NCBI GenBank assembly: GCA_965261645.1
Contig: CBDHDJ010000004.1
Span: forward strand, 1,178,001-1,242,000
Source of the DNA: CBDHDJ01 sp965261645
GTDB lineage: Bacteria; Pseudomonadota; Alphaproteobacteria; SHVV01
DNA: 64,000 nucleotides
Direction: 5' to 3'
Shown here: in pieces, positions 9,262-17,315 of the stretch
Layout of the letters: each line of letters opens with the position of its first letter
Numbering within the stretch: position 1 is the first letter of the stretch
Translations under genes and position numbers: made by a program
Notes under the pieces: model-generated
Told to the model about the DNA's origin: nothing
What the model saw: only the letters and a program-made list of their open reading frames with translations
The model's database searches: none

Positions 9262-10827
9262 GTGATGGCCATCGCCGAATGGCTCGCCACCCGCCGGGGC
9301 GTTCAGCGGTACGCGACGGCGTTCGTACTGGGCGCTCTCGCGGCGGCGGCCCTGGCGCCGCTCCATCTGGTCCCGGTCCTGCTGATTTCGTTTCCCGGCT
9401 GGGCGTGGCTGGTTGCCGCGAGCACGCGCGCGCGCGCGGCCTTGGCCGCGGGTTGGTGGTTTGGCTTCGGTTTCTTCGTCGCCGGGCTCTATTGGGTGGG
9501 CCATGCCTTCCTCGTCGATGCCGAACGCTTCGCTGCACTCGCGCCCTTGGCCGTCCTCGGCCTACCGGCGGGGCTCGCTTTATTTCCCGCGATCGCCGGT
9601 TGGGCGATCTGGCGGACGCGCCTCGGCGGTCTGGGGTTAGTCTTCGGCCTGGCGCTCGCGTGGACGGCGGCCGAATGGTTGCGGGGTTTCCTGTTGACCG
9701 GCTTTCCCTGGAATCTGGTCGGTTATACCTGGACTGCCTTCGACGGCATGACCCAGCTCGCCGCGCTTGCCGGGATCCACGGGCTCAGCTTTCTCACCGT
9801 TGTTCTGGCTGCGCTCCCCGTCCTCTTGATGGATCGTGGACGAACGCCACCGGCGCGCTGGCGCCCGCTGCTGGCAGGCCTTGTTGTCCTGCTCGCCGTG
9901 TGGGGCGGCGGGCATCTGCGCCTCGCCGGCGCCGCAGACGAAACGATGCCCGGCGTGCAGCTTCGTCTTGTCCAACCCAACGTCGCGCAGGCCGACAAGT
10001 GGCGCCCCGATTTGCGGGAGGCCCACTTCGCGCGCCTCCTCCGGATGAGCTCGGCCCCCGGGCACGATCGCATCACTCACATCATCTGGCCCGAGGCGGC
10101 CATCCCTTACTTCGTTTCCCGCGAGCCGGCGCGGGCGCGCATGATCGGTGCGCTGGTGGCGCCGGATGGCTTGGTGCTCGCGGGCGCCCGGCGTCTTAGC
10201 CCGGAGGGCGTGGACCCGATCCGCGTCTGGAACAGCGTCCTGGCGATCGACCATCGCGGGCGCATTGTCGAGGCCTATGACAAGGCCCATCTCGTGCCGT
10301 TCGGTGAGTATGTGCCGCTGCGCGGTCTCCTGCGCTGGCTCGGCGTCGAAAAAGTCACACCCGGGCCGCTCGATTTCTCTGCCGGTCCCGGACCCCGGAC
10401 GCTGGTCCTGGACGGCCTCCCCGCCGTTGCGCCCCTGATCTGCTATGAGGTGATCTTCGCCGCCGTATCGCGTGCGCCGGGGCCGCGCGCGAGTTGGCTT
10501 CTCAACCTCACCAACGACGCCTGGTTCGGCGTGAGTTCGGGCCCCTATCAGCATCTCGCGATGGCCCGCGTCCGCGCGGTGGAAGAGGGCGTGCCCCTGG
10601 TGCGGGTGGCCAATACCGGGATTTCGGCGATCGTCGATCCCTATGGCCGCACTCTCGCCCGTCTCGGTCTCGGTCGGGCCGGCGTGCTCGATGGTGCCCT
10701 ACCCCAAGCGCTGGTCCGGCCGCCACTCTATGGCCGTATCGGCGATCTCGTGCTCGTGCCGGCCGCGGTGGTGCTCGTTATCGGGCTCTGGCTGCATCGC
10801 CGAAGGTTCCCGCGCGCCGCGCCCTAA
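9262..10827 (+). CDS. lnt: Apolipoprotein N-acyltransferase
   Basis: A 521-residue inner-membrane enzyme that adds the third acyl chain to lipoproteins. Multiple N-terminal transmembrane segments are followed by a periplasmic nitrilase domain with the Glu-Lys-Cys triad: IIWPEAAIPYF (Glu), YDKAHLVPFGEYVPL (Lys) and PLICYEVIF (Cys). A last helix (LVPAAVVLVIGLWLH) ends the protein. Its TAA stop is immediately followed by the IS1182 left end and forms part of the 4-bp target duplication, so the coding sequence is intact. The gene that usually follows (HTH regulator, metK) is not here. Confidence 0.95.
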   Translation: MMAIAEWLATRRGVQRYATAFVLGALAAAALAPLHLVPVLLISFPGWAWLVAASTRARAALAAGWWFGFGFFVAGLYWVGHAFLVDAERFAALAPLAVLGLPAGLALFPAIAGWAIWRTRLGGLGLVFGLALAWTAAEWLRGFLLTGFPWNLVGYTWTAFDGMTQLAALAGIHGLSFLTVVLAALPVLLMDRGRTPPARWRPLLAGLVVLLAVWGGGHLRLAGAADETMPGVQLRLVQPNVAQADKWRPDLREAHFARLLRMSSAPGHDRITHIIWPEAAIPYFVSREPARARMIGALVAPDGLVLAGARRLSPEGVDPIRVWNSVLAIDHRGRIVEAYDKAHLVPFGEYVPLRGLLRWLGVEKVTPGPLDFSAGPGPRTLVLDGLPAVAPLICYEVIFAAVSRAPGPRASWLLNLTNDAWFGVSSGPYQHLAMARVRAVEEGVPLVRVANTGISAIVDPYGRTLARLGLGRAGVLDGALPQALVRPPLYGRIGDLVLVPAAVVLVIGLWLHRRRFPRAAP

Positions 10828-12271
10828 CAGCCCGTTGATTAAGTGGCTTTTTCCGGCTCTCACTCCCAGATGAGGAATGCGGCGGCGAAAGCCGTCTGGC
10901 CGCTTTGCGAGCCCCCCCGTGCCACCAGCATGGCCCCGGTGGGCGTGAGCAGAACGAAAATACCGCCATATCCGCCCGCCACGGCCTCCCGCGGGGTGCC
11001 GGCGCCGATGAGCTGGCGCATCAGTAACGATAGATTGTGGCCGGCGACGTGGAGCAGGTATCGCTTGTGCACATTCTCTCGCCCGCGCAGCCAGGTTCGT
11101 CGCATGCCGCCACGATCGAGGTTGTGGGCAAAGCAGCGCTCGACGATCTCGGCGCGCAGCTTGAAGGCCTCGCGGGCGACCCCGGACTTGAGCCGCGCAC
11201 GGTTATTGGTGACCGCGCGCCGCGCCGCCTCATCACCGTGCCAGCGCGAAAAGCCGGTCTGCTTGGGCGCCGCGATCCGGGTCTTCCAGGGACTGTCGTT
11301 CAGAGCCCTCAAGACCGCCCGTGAGTGATAACCTTTGTCGGCGACGCATTCGGCCGGGTCCTCCGATGTCGGTGCCGCATCCACCGCCTCGAGGTTTGCC
11401 TCGGCCTTCGCCAGGGTCTTGGAAAGCGTCGTGGTGTCGCCCTCATCGGCCGGGTGCAGCTCGGCCGCCACCACCGCGCCGGTGTCCAGATCCACCGCGT
11501 GCTCGGGCTTGTAGGCCAGATGCGTCGTGCCGTCCTTCATCTTGGCGATCTTGGCCTCGGGGTCGCTCTTCGAAACCCAATCCGTGTTGGAAAGCTTCTT
11601 GCCCTTGCGCTTCCGGTCCAGACGCGCCAGGTCCTCGGCCGTGGGTGTCTCGACCCCGCTTTCCCGGGCCAGGCGCTCCAGCATCTCCCGGTAGCCTTCG
11701 CCGTTGTCGCGCCGCACGATGTTCCGCAGCGCCGCGTTGGCCTCCATGGTCGAGGCATCGACGCCGATGCGCTCGCCCTTGATCAGCCCCGCCTCGGCGA
11801 TCAGCACCAGAACCCAGTCGAAGACCGCCGCGTGGACTTCATGGGGCAGGCGCGTGCGGCTCCGTGACAGCCAGGAATGGTCCGGTACCCGATCACGGCT
11901 CCCCAGTCGCAGGAACGCCCGCAGCGAAAGCGAGTCCGAGCAGCGCCACTCCAGACCGCGCTCGCTGTCGATGCCCTCAAAGTAGCCCACCAGGTGCATC
12001 CGGAAATAGCGCCCGGGCGGCACCGAGGGCGCGCCCATCCGGGCCGCGTAATAAGGCCGGCAGCTCGCCTCGGCAAAGGCGTCGAAGCCGCCCTCGATCA
12101 GCACCGACTGCAAGCGGTCATAAAACACATGACCCGGAGAGCGCGGCATCTCCGACCAGCTCACCATCAGGTCCCCCTGACCATCCTTCTGCCGTCCCAT
12201 CGCCATCGGCAAATCCCCCTGCAAATCAGGGAACCAGAGAATCAGACGGCGCCGACTTAATCAACGGGCTG
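10828..12271. mobile_element. IS1182-type element, copy 1 (complete)
   Basis: A 1444-bp element bounded by inverted repeats starting CAGCCCGTTGATTAAGT. It is flanked on both sides by CTAA, consistent with a 4-bp xTAx target duplication. It inserted directly after the lnt stop codon, whose TAA belongs to the duplication. It encodes one DDE transposase on the minus strand. Its transposase matches that of copy 3 residue for residue. Confidence 0.92.
10860..12224 (-). CDS. IS1182-family transposase (copy 1)
   Basis: A 454-residue DDE transposase. The N-terminal DUF772-like region (SASCRPYYAARMG and onward) contacts DNA. Likely catalytic residues are Asp in RIGVDASTMEAN, Asp in CVADKGYHS and Glu in AEIVERCFAHN. 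The LARLDRKRKGKKLSNTDWVS insert is typical of this group. It fills almost the entire element and appears intact, so this copy could be active. Confidence 0.9.
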   Translation of the reverse strand: MQGDLPMAMGRQKDGQGDLMVSWSEMPRSPGHVFYDRLQSVLIEGGFDAFAEASCRPYYAARMGAPSVPPGRYFRMHLVGYFEGIDSERGLEWRCSDSLSLRAFLRLGSRDRVPDHSWLSRSRTRLPHEVHAAVFDWVLVLIAEAGLIKGERIGVDASTMEANAALRNIVRRDNGEGYREMLERLARESGVETPTAEDLARLDRKRKGKKLSNTDWVSKSDPEAKIAKMKDGTTHLAYKPEHAVDLDTGAVVAAELHPADEGDTTTLSKTLAKAEANLEAVDAAPTSEDPAECVADKGYHSRAVLRALNDSPWKTRIAAPKQTGFSRWHGDEAARRAVTNNRARLKSGVAREAFKLRAEIVERCFAHNLDRGGMRRTWLRGRENVHKRYLLHVAGHNLSLLMRQLIGAGTPREAVAGGYGGIFVLLTPTGAMLVARGGSQSGQTAFAAAFLIWE

Positions 12272-12275
12272 CTAA

Positions 12276-13719
12276 CAGCCCGTTGATTAAGTGGCTTTTT
12301 CCGGCTCTCACTCCCAGATGAGGAATGCGGCGGCGAAAGCCGTCTGGCCGCTTTGCGAGCCCCCCCGTGCCACCAGCATGGCCCCGGTGGGCGTGAGCAG
12401 AACGAAAATACCGCCATATCCGCCCGCCACGGCCTCCCGCGGGGTGCCGGCGCCGATGAGCTGGCGCATCAGTAACGATAGATTGTGGCCGGCGACGTGG
12501 AGCAGGTATCGCTTGTGCACATTCTCTCGCCCGCGCAGCCAGGTTCGTCGCATGCCGCCACGATCGAGGTTGTGGGCAAAGCAGCGCTCGACGATCTCGG
12601 CGCGCAGCTTGAAGGCCTCGCGGGCGACCCCGGACTTGAGCCGCGCACGGTTATTGGTGATCGCGCGCCGCGCCGCCTCATCACCGTGCCAGCGCGAAAA
12701 GCCGGTCTGCTTGGGCGCCGCGATCCGGGTCTTCCAGGGACTGTCGTTCAGAGCCCTCAAGACCGCCCGTGAGTGATAACCTTTGTCGGCGACGCATTCG
12801 GCCGGGTCCTCCGATGTCGGTGCCGCATCCACCGCCTCGAGGTTTGCCTCGGCCTTCGCCAGGGTCTTGGAAAGCGTCGTGGTGTCGCCCTCATCGGCCG
12901 GGTGCAGCTCGGCCGCCACCACCGCGCCGGTGTCCAGATCCACCGCGTGCTCGGGCTTGTAGGCCAGATGCGTCGTGCCGTCCTTCATCTTGGCGATCTT
13001 GGCCTCGGGGTCGCTCTTCGAAACCCAATCCGTGTTGGAAAGCTTCTTGCCCTTGCGCTTCCGGTCCAGAGGCGCCAGGTCCTCGGCCGTGGGTGTCTCG
13101 ACGCCGCTTTCCCGGGCCAGGCGCTCCAGCATCTCCCGGTAGCCTTCGCCGTTGTCGCGCCGCACGATGTTCCGCAGCGCCGCGTTGGCCTCCATGGTCG
13201 AGGCATCGACGCCGATGCGCTCGCCCTTGATCAGCCCCGCCTCGGCGATCAGCACCAGAACCCAGTCGAAGACCGCCGCGTGGACTTCATGGGGCAGGCG
13301 CGTGCGGCTCCGTGACAGCCAGGAATGGTCCGGTACCCGATCACGGCTCCCCAGTCGCAGGAACGCCCGCAGCGAAAGCGAGTCCGAGCAGCGCCACTCC
13401 AGACCGCGCTCGCTGTCGATGCCCTCAAAGTAGCCCACCAGGTGCATCCGGAAATAGCGCCCGGGCGGCACCGAGGGCGCGCCCATCCGGACCGCGTAAT
13501 AAGGCCGGCAGCTCGCCTCGGCAAAGGCGTCGAAGCCGCCCGCGATCAGCACCGACTGCAAGCGGTCATAAAACACATGACCCGGAGAGCGCGGCATCTC
13601 CGACCAGCTCACCATCAGGTCCCCCTGACCATCCTTCTGCCGTCCCATCGCCATCGGCAAATCCCCCTGCAAATCAGGGAACCAGAGAATCAGACGGCGC
13701 CGGCTTAATCAACGGGCTG
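12276..13719. mobile_element. IS1182-type element, copy 2 (complete, tandem to copy 1)
   Basis: A second 1444-bp copy lies head-to-tail with copy 1, separated by only CTAA. The right flank is TTAT, so the duplication is not matched on that side. It differs from copies 1 and 3 at a few transposase residues (SVLIAGG for SVLIEGG, YAVRMG for YAARMG, LAPLDRK for LARLDRK, RRAIT for RRAVT). It is therefore an older variant rather than a fresh duplication of its neighbour. Confidence 0.92.
12308..13672 (-). CDS. IS1182-family transposase (copy 2)
   Basis: A full-length 454-residue DDE transposase with the same catalytic motifs as copy 1 (GVDASTMEAN, VADKGYHS, IVERCFAHN). At least four substitutions separate it from copies 1 and 3. 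None touches the presumed catalytic residues. Confidence 0.9.
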   Translation of the reverse strand: MQGDLPMAMGRQKDGQGDLMVSWSEMPRSPGHVFYDRLQSVLIAGGFDAFAEASCRPYYAVRMGAPSVPPGRYFRMHLVGYFEGIDSERGLEWRCSDSLSLRAFLRLGSRDRVPDHSWLSRSRTRLPHEVHAAVFDWVLVLIAEAGLIKGERIGVDASTMEANAALRNIVRRDNGEGYREMLERLARESGVETPTAEDLAPLDRKRKGKKLSNTDWVSKSDPEAKIAKMKDGTTHLAYKPEHAVDLDTGAVVAAELHPADEGDTTTLSKTLAKAEANLEAVDAAPTSEDPAECVADKGYHSRAVLRALNDSPWKTRIAAPKQTGFSRWHGDEAARRAITNNRARLKSGVAREAFKLRAEIVERCFAHNLDRGGMRRTWLRGRENVHKRYLLHVAGHNLSLLMRQLIGAGTPREAVAGGYGGIFVLLTPTGAMLVARGGSQSGQTAFAAAFLIWE

Positions 13720-14206
13720 TTATGCGCGGCGCTCGAAGAGCTTCGAAGTCCTGATCCCCGTCCTCTACCTCAAGGGCATCTCCACGGGCGACTTCGCCGA
13801 GGCGCTGGCGGCCTTGCTCGGGTCGGACACCGGCGGCCTGTCGGCCTCGACCGTGGCGCGGCTCACAGAGGTTTTGGCGGACGAGCACGCGCACTGGCTG
13901 AAGCGGGATCTGTCGGCCAGGCACTATGTCTACTTCTGGGCCGACGGCATCCATGTGCAGGCCCGGCTCGAGGACGATGCGCAATGCCTGCTGGTCATCA
14001 TCGGCGCGACGCCGGAGGGTACCGTGCGATCCAAGGGATGCCTCTCCAACAAGACGGCGCTTGCCATGGTCTTCAAACTCGCCCAGGCGGCACAGAACAG
14101 TTGGCGCCGCCTCGACGGACACAACCAGTTGCCCAAGCCGATCGTCGGCGTAAAGTTCATCGACGGGATCGAAGCCGTCAGGCAACAACCTCAAGCCGTC
14201 GCCTGA
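13720..14206 (+). pseudogene. IS256-family transposase remnant with in-frame internal deletion
   Basis: The reading frame is open from the IS1182 junction: RRSKSFEVLIPVLYLKGIST, GGLSASTVARL, then VYFWADGIHVQARLEDDAQ with the first catalytic Asp. After LLVIIGATPEG the sequence jumps straight to VRSKGCLSNKTALAMVFKLA, which belongs to the C-terminal part of mutator-type transposases. The middle section, with the second Asp and the catalytic Glu, is missing. The 5' end is cut by IS1182 copy 2. The result is an in-frame but catalytically dead shortened transposase. Confidence 0.8.
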
Positions 14207-14880
14207 CCCAAACCGTCACCAAGATTCGGCTATAGCTCCTGCTTCGGCCTGGGTGGTCTGTCTTTCAGCCCCTCGTACCCGCCGGTTTGATAGCGATCGT
14301 ACCATCGGTAAAATCTTGCCGGCAGGATACCGAGCTTGTCCAGCGTTCGACGTACCGGCAGACGGGATTGCTCGACCAGGCGGATGATTTCCAGCTTCTC
14401 GGAGGCTGGGTATCTCATTTCTCGTCTCCCCCATCCGCGATCATGCTTTTTTGAGCAGCCGCAGGTCCAGGGCTTACTCGGCGACGACTTCCTTCAGCTG
14501 CCGCGCCTCCAGGCGAAGATCCGTGACCTCGCTGTTCGTTGCCGCACGCGCCGTGTTGCCCGCCAGCCGGCGCTTGCCGGCTTCCAGGAACTCCTTGGTC
14601 CAGCTGTAATAAAGGCTCTCGGCGATACCCTTACGCCGGCACAGCTCGGCAATGCTGAACTCACCGCGCAGACCATCCAGCACGATCCGGATTTTCTCCT
14701 CAGAGGAATATTGCTTGCGGGTCACCCGGCGGATGTTCTTGACAAGCCACTCAGACGACGATTCTCGAGTTCCGGATTGCTGCCTCATCTCCACTCCTTG
14801 GCGGTTACGGTGAGACAGAAATCCTCCGTTATTCAATACCCGCAATCTGTCTCATAGGCGCTGACGGGGGACACAAGGCA
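14207..14880 (-). pseudogene. IS3-family remnant (OrfA plus start of OrfB)
   Basis: On the minus strand an OrfA-like frame (14474-14845) contains RKQYSSEEKIRIVLDGLRGE and SLYYSWTKEFLEAGKRRLAG. It stops early at LKEVVAE, where the family continues with a leucine-zipper segment. A separate frame (14230-14418) carries the first ~60 residues of OrfB (MRYPASEKLEIIRLVEQSRL), then stops. The rest of OrfB is lost. It is clearly related to the IS3-type element at 16854-18365 but more diverged. Confidence 0.78.
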
Positions 14881-14953
14881 CTGTCACAAATTGCCTCCCG
14901 TTCGCGATGCCCGGCCGGCCGAATTCTGTAATCCCGTCGCCGCCAATGCCCGG

Positions 14954-15658
14954 TCAATGCGCACCGCAGCAGCGCTTGTATTTCCGGCCCGAGCCGCATG
15001 GGCAGGGCTCGTTGCGGCCCACCTTGCGCCCGAAAGCCGGCGGATCCTCGCGGTCGAACCAGGCATGGGACGCGGTGTCGCTTCTCGCGCGCTTCCCGAA
15101 TTGCCGGGATTTGGTCCAGGCGTTCAAATTGCGCACGAATTCCGGGATCAGCCCCGGCGCCATCCGGTCGAGTTCATCCTCTGCCTCTTCCGTCAACTCC
15201 GACCGGCCGTAATAGAAATCGTTCAGGGCAACGATCATGCTGACCGACGCCGACGCCTCCTGGTCGTCGCTCAGAGCGATCTCCTCCCACGCATCCGGAC
15301 GCAGCCGCATGGCCCGTTCGAAGCCGTCGATCCACGGTTCCCACAAGGTTTCGCCGCTGTTGGGATCGATTTCCATGACCGGTGCGTAATCCTCCGGACG
15401 CTCCGCCAGTTCCCGGGCGATCCGATTGTAATGCCCCATCACCGCGGCGGTCGTCGCCTCGGCCTCGGCGACATCCCCGAATTCGTGTTCTCCGCCCCAG
15501 ACCCCCGGCAGCCATTCGGAGGGCAGGATCATCTCCGGGCAGACGATCAGAGCGGCTACATAGCCATCCAGCTCCGCAATGGTCATGCCGTCCCGTTCGG
15601 CAGGAAGGGCGTTCAGCACGTCCTGTAGCCGGTCGAGTTCAGGGTCCGTGTCGCTCAT
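14954..15658 (-). CDS. UPF0149/YecA-type protein with C-terminal SEC-C zinc motif
   Basis: A 234-residue protein. The N-terminal UPF0149 helical domain (about residues 10-180) includes MTIAELDGYVAALIVCPEMI and DDQEASASVSMIVALNDFYY. The C-terminus is the SEC-C zinc-binding tail RNEPCPCGSGRKYKRCCG, as found on SecA and YecA. I chose the ATG at 15658 (MSDTDPELD), because the frame upstream of it looks non-coding. E. coli YecA is known to bind SecA and ribosomes; the role of this paralogue is unknown. It is one of the few intact non-mobile genes in the island. Confidence 0.8.
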   Translation of the reverse strand: MSDTDPELDRLQDVLNALPAERDGMTIAELDGYVAALIVCPEMILPSEWLPGVWGGEHEFGDVAEAEATTAAVMGHYNRIARELAERPEDYAPVMEIDPNSGETLWEPWIDGFERAMRLRPDAWEEIALSDDQEASASVSMIVALNDFYYGRSELTEEAEDELDRMAPGLIPEFVRNLNAWTKSRQFGKRARSDTASHAWFDREDPPAFGRKVGRNEPCPCGSGRKYKRCCGAH

Positions 15659-15845
15659 GGCCCGGCCAGTTATCCGTATGGCATCGCGCCTGTCAATGTC
15701 GATCCTCGCGGAGTTCCGGCACTGGCGAGGAAGCCCGATTCCGCACCGTCCGTTGGACCCGCCAGCCACTCGTCCAGCTTCGACCAGCGCCGGCGTCCCG
15801 AGGCCGTTGCGCACCGCAATGGCGACCGCCTTCTTCTGGCCCACC

Positions 15846-16248
15846 AGCCCCGACTACCCTCGACGAAGTCCGCCCGCTGGAGATGCGCACCGTCACGCGC
15901 GGCAAGGCGCTGCGCTCGCTGCTGAACCATCGCGAAGGGCTGAGCGTCTTCGTCGACCGCCCGCAGGTGCCTCTGGATAACAATCGCGCGGAAAGATTCT
16001 TACGAGGTCCGGCCAAAGGGCCAAGGCTGTCGTTCGGTTCCGACAGCGAGGACGGCGCCAAGTTCACGGCGATCATGTACTCGGTGGTGGGCACACTCTC
16101 GATGAATGGCATCGACATCCTGAGCTGGCTGGACGCGTGGCTCGTAGCGTGCGCGGAGAACGATCGCAAACCACCGGACGACCTGTCGCCGTGGCTGCCA
16201 TGGTCGATGAGCGAGGAGCGCAGGCGCGAACTCATGGCGCCGGCGTGA
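15846..16248 (+). pseudogene. Chimeric fragment: short druA piece fused to IS66 TnpC C-terminus
   Basis: The frame reads PTTLDEVRPLEMRTVTRG (a druA-type segment matching positions near 16540 and 47100) and runs directly into KALRSLLNHREGLSVFVDRP. It continues to the end of an IS66 TnpC (NNRAERFLRG with the catalytic Glu, then DDLSPWLPWSMSEERRRE). The stop codon overlaps the GTG start of the following druA fragment. The N-terminal and central TnpC parts, including both catalytic Asp, are missing. Confidence 0.8.
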
Positions 16249-16853
16249 CCGGCGCGATCGAGTGCCGTTATTACGGCCGCGACTTCACCGCCGGGGAAGT
16301 GGCGCTGCTGCGCGCGCTGATCGCCGGGCCGCCGCCGTTCAACCGCCATATGCTGTCGAAGGAGTTCTGCCGGCGCATCGGCTGGTTCAAGCCCGACGGC
16401 GGCCTCAAGGACATGATGGCCAGGGTCACCATGCTGGCCATGCACAGGGACGGCCTGATCGCCCTGCCGGCGCCGCAGGAACGGCAGAACCGGCCCGGGT
16501 CGATCGTCTTCGGGCCGGACACCGAACCGCCGCTGTTCCCGGCCCCGACGACCCTCGACGAGGTCCGCCCGCTCGACCTGCGCCCCGTCGTGCGCGGCAC
16601 CCGGGAGAGCAAGCTCCGGAACGAGTTCGTCGCCCGCTACCACTATCTCGGATACAAGACCCTGGTCGGCGCCCAGAGGCGCTATGCCGTCCATGACCGA
16701 AACGGCTGGCCACTCGCCATGCTCGGCTTCTCCACCGCCGCGTGGAAGCCCGCCCCGCGCGACAACTTCATCGGATGGACACGGCAGAAGCGCGAGAAGA
16801 ACCTTCCCTTCGTGGTCGACAACCCGAGGTTCCTGATCCTGCCCTGGATCAAG
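16245..16853 (+). pseudogene. DruA-family (DUF4338) gene, truncated by IS3
   Basis: It begins with GTG overlapping the tnpC stop (GTGA) and reads as the first 203 codons of a DUF4338/DruA-like protein: IECRYYGRDFTAG, EFCRRIGWFKPDGGLKDMMA, FVARYHYLGYKTLVGAQ, DNFIGWTR and NPRFLILPWI. At that point the IS3 element at 16854 begins, and the rest (about 90 residues in the intact homologue at 46798-47679) is gone. DruA is the conserved first protein of Druantia anti-phage loci, but here the gene follows a transposase. Confidence 0.8.
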
Positions 16854-16940
16854 TGTCTGACGTCAGCGCCTTTGGGACAAATTGAGGTAATTGCATGATG
16901 GAGGATTTCTGGCTCATCGTAGTGACCGAAGGGAACGAAG

Positions 16941-17315
16941 ATGAGACAGAAATCAATGAGCAAGAACGACCCGGCGGATGGAACGGTTCGGGATATTCGC
17001 CGCAAGACAACCAAGCAGTATACGGCTGAGGAGAAGACCCGGATCGTGGTGTCGGGCCTGCGCGGCGAGGAGAGCATCGCCGCCTTGTGCCGCCGCGAGG
17101 GCATCGCCGAGGGTCTGTATTACAGCTGGTCGAAAGAGTTTTTGGAAGCGGGCAAGAAGCGGCTCGCCGGCGACACCGGGCGCCAAGCGACCTCGGGCGA
17201 GGTTAAAGGCCTGCGCCAGGAGATGCGCGACTTGAAGGAGTTGGTCGCCGAACTTTCGCTGGAGAACCGGCTTCTCAAAAAAAACATGATCGGGCATGGG
17301 GGAGACGAGGAATGA
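16941..17315 (+). CDS. IS3-family OrfA (type A copy 1)
   Basis: A 124-residue helix-turn-helix protein. The DNA-binding region is TKQYTAEEKTRIVVSGLRGE with SIAALCRREGIAEGLYY, followed by a leucine-zipper helix (LVAELSLENRLLKKN). OrfA binds the element ends, and its fusion with OrfB gives the active transposase. The stop overlaps the OrfB ATG as ATGA. Confidence 0.88.
   Translation: MRQKSMSKNDPADGTVRDIRRKTTKQYTAEEKTRIVVSGLRGEESIAALCRREGIAEGLYYSWSKEFLEAGKKRLAGDTGRQATSGEVKGLRQEMRDLKELVAELSLENRLLKKNMIGHGGDEE
17277..17284 (+). other. A8 slippery run, candidate -1 frameshift site for OrfAB
   Basis: Eight A residues follow CTTCTC near the end of orfA. Slipping back one base here gives an uninterrupted reading K-H-D-R-A-W-G-R-R-G and then the OrfB start MRYPAS, with no stop between. 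That matches the programmed -1 frameshift known for IS3-family elements. The identical run is in the second copy at 33899-33906. Confidence 0.7.

Noticed and set aside
14954..15844. Longer 296-residue version of the UPF0149/SEC-C protein
   Set aside because: The first 62 codons lack coding character. The MSDTDPELD start at 15658 fits the family length.
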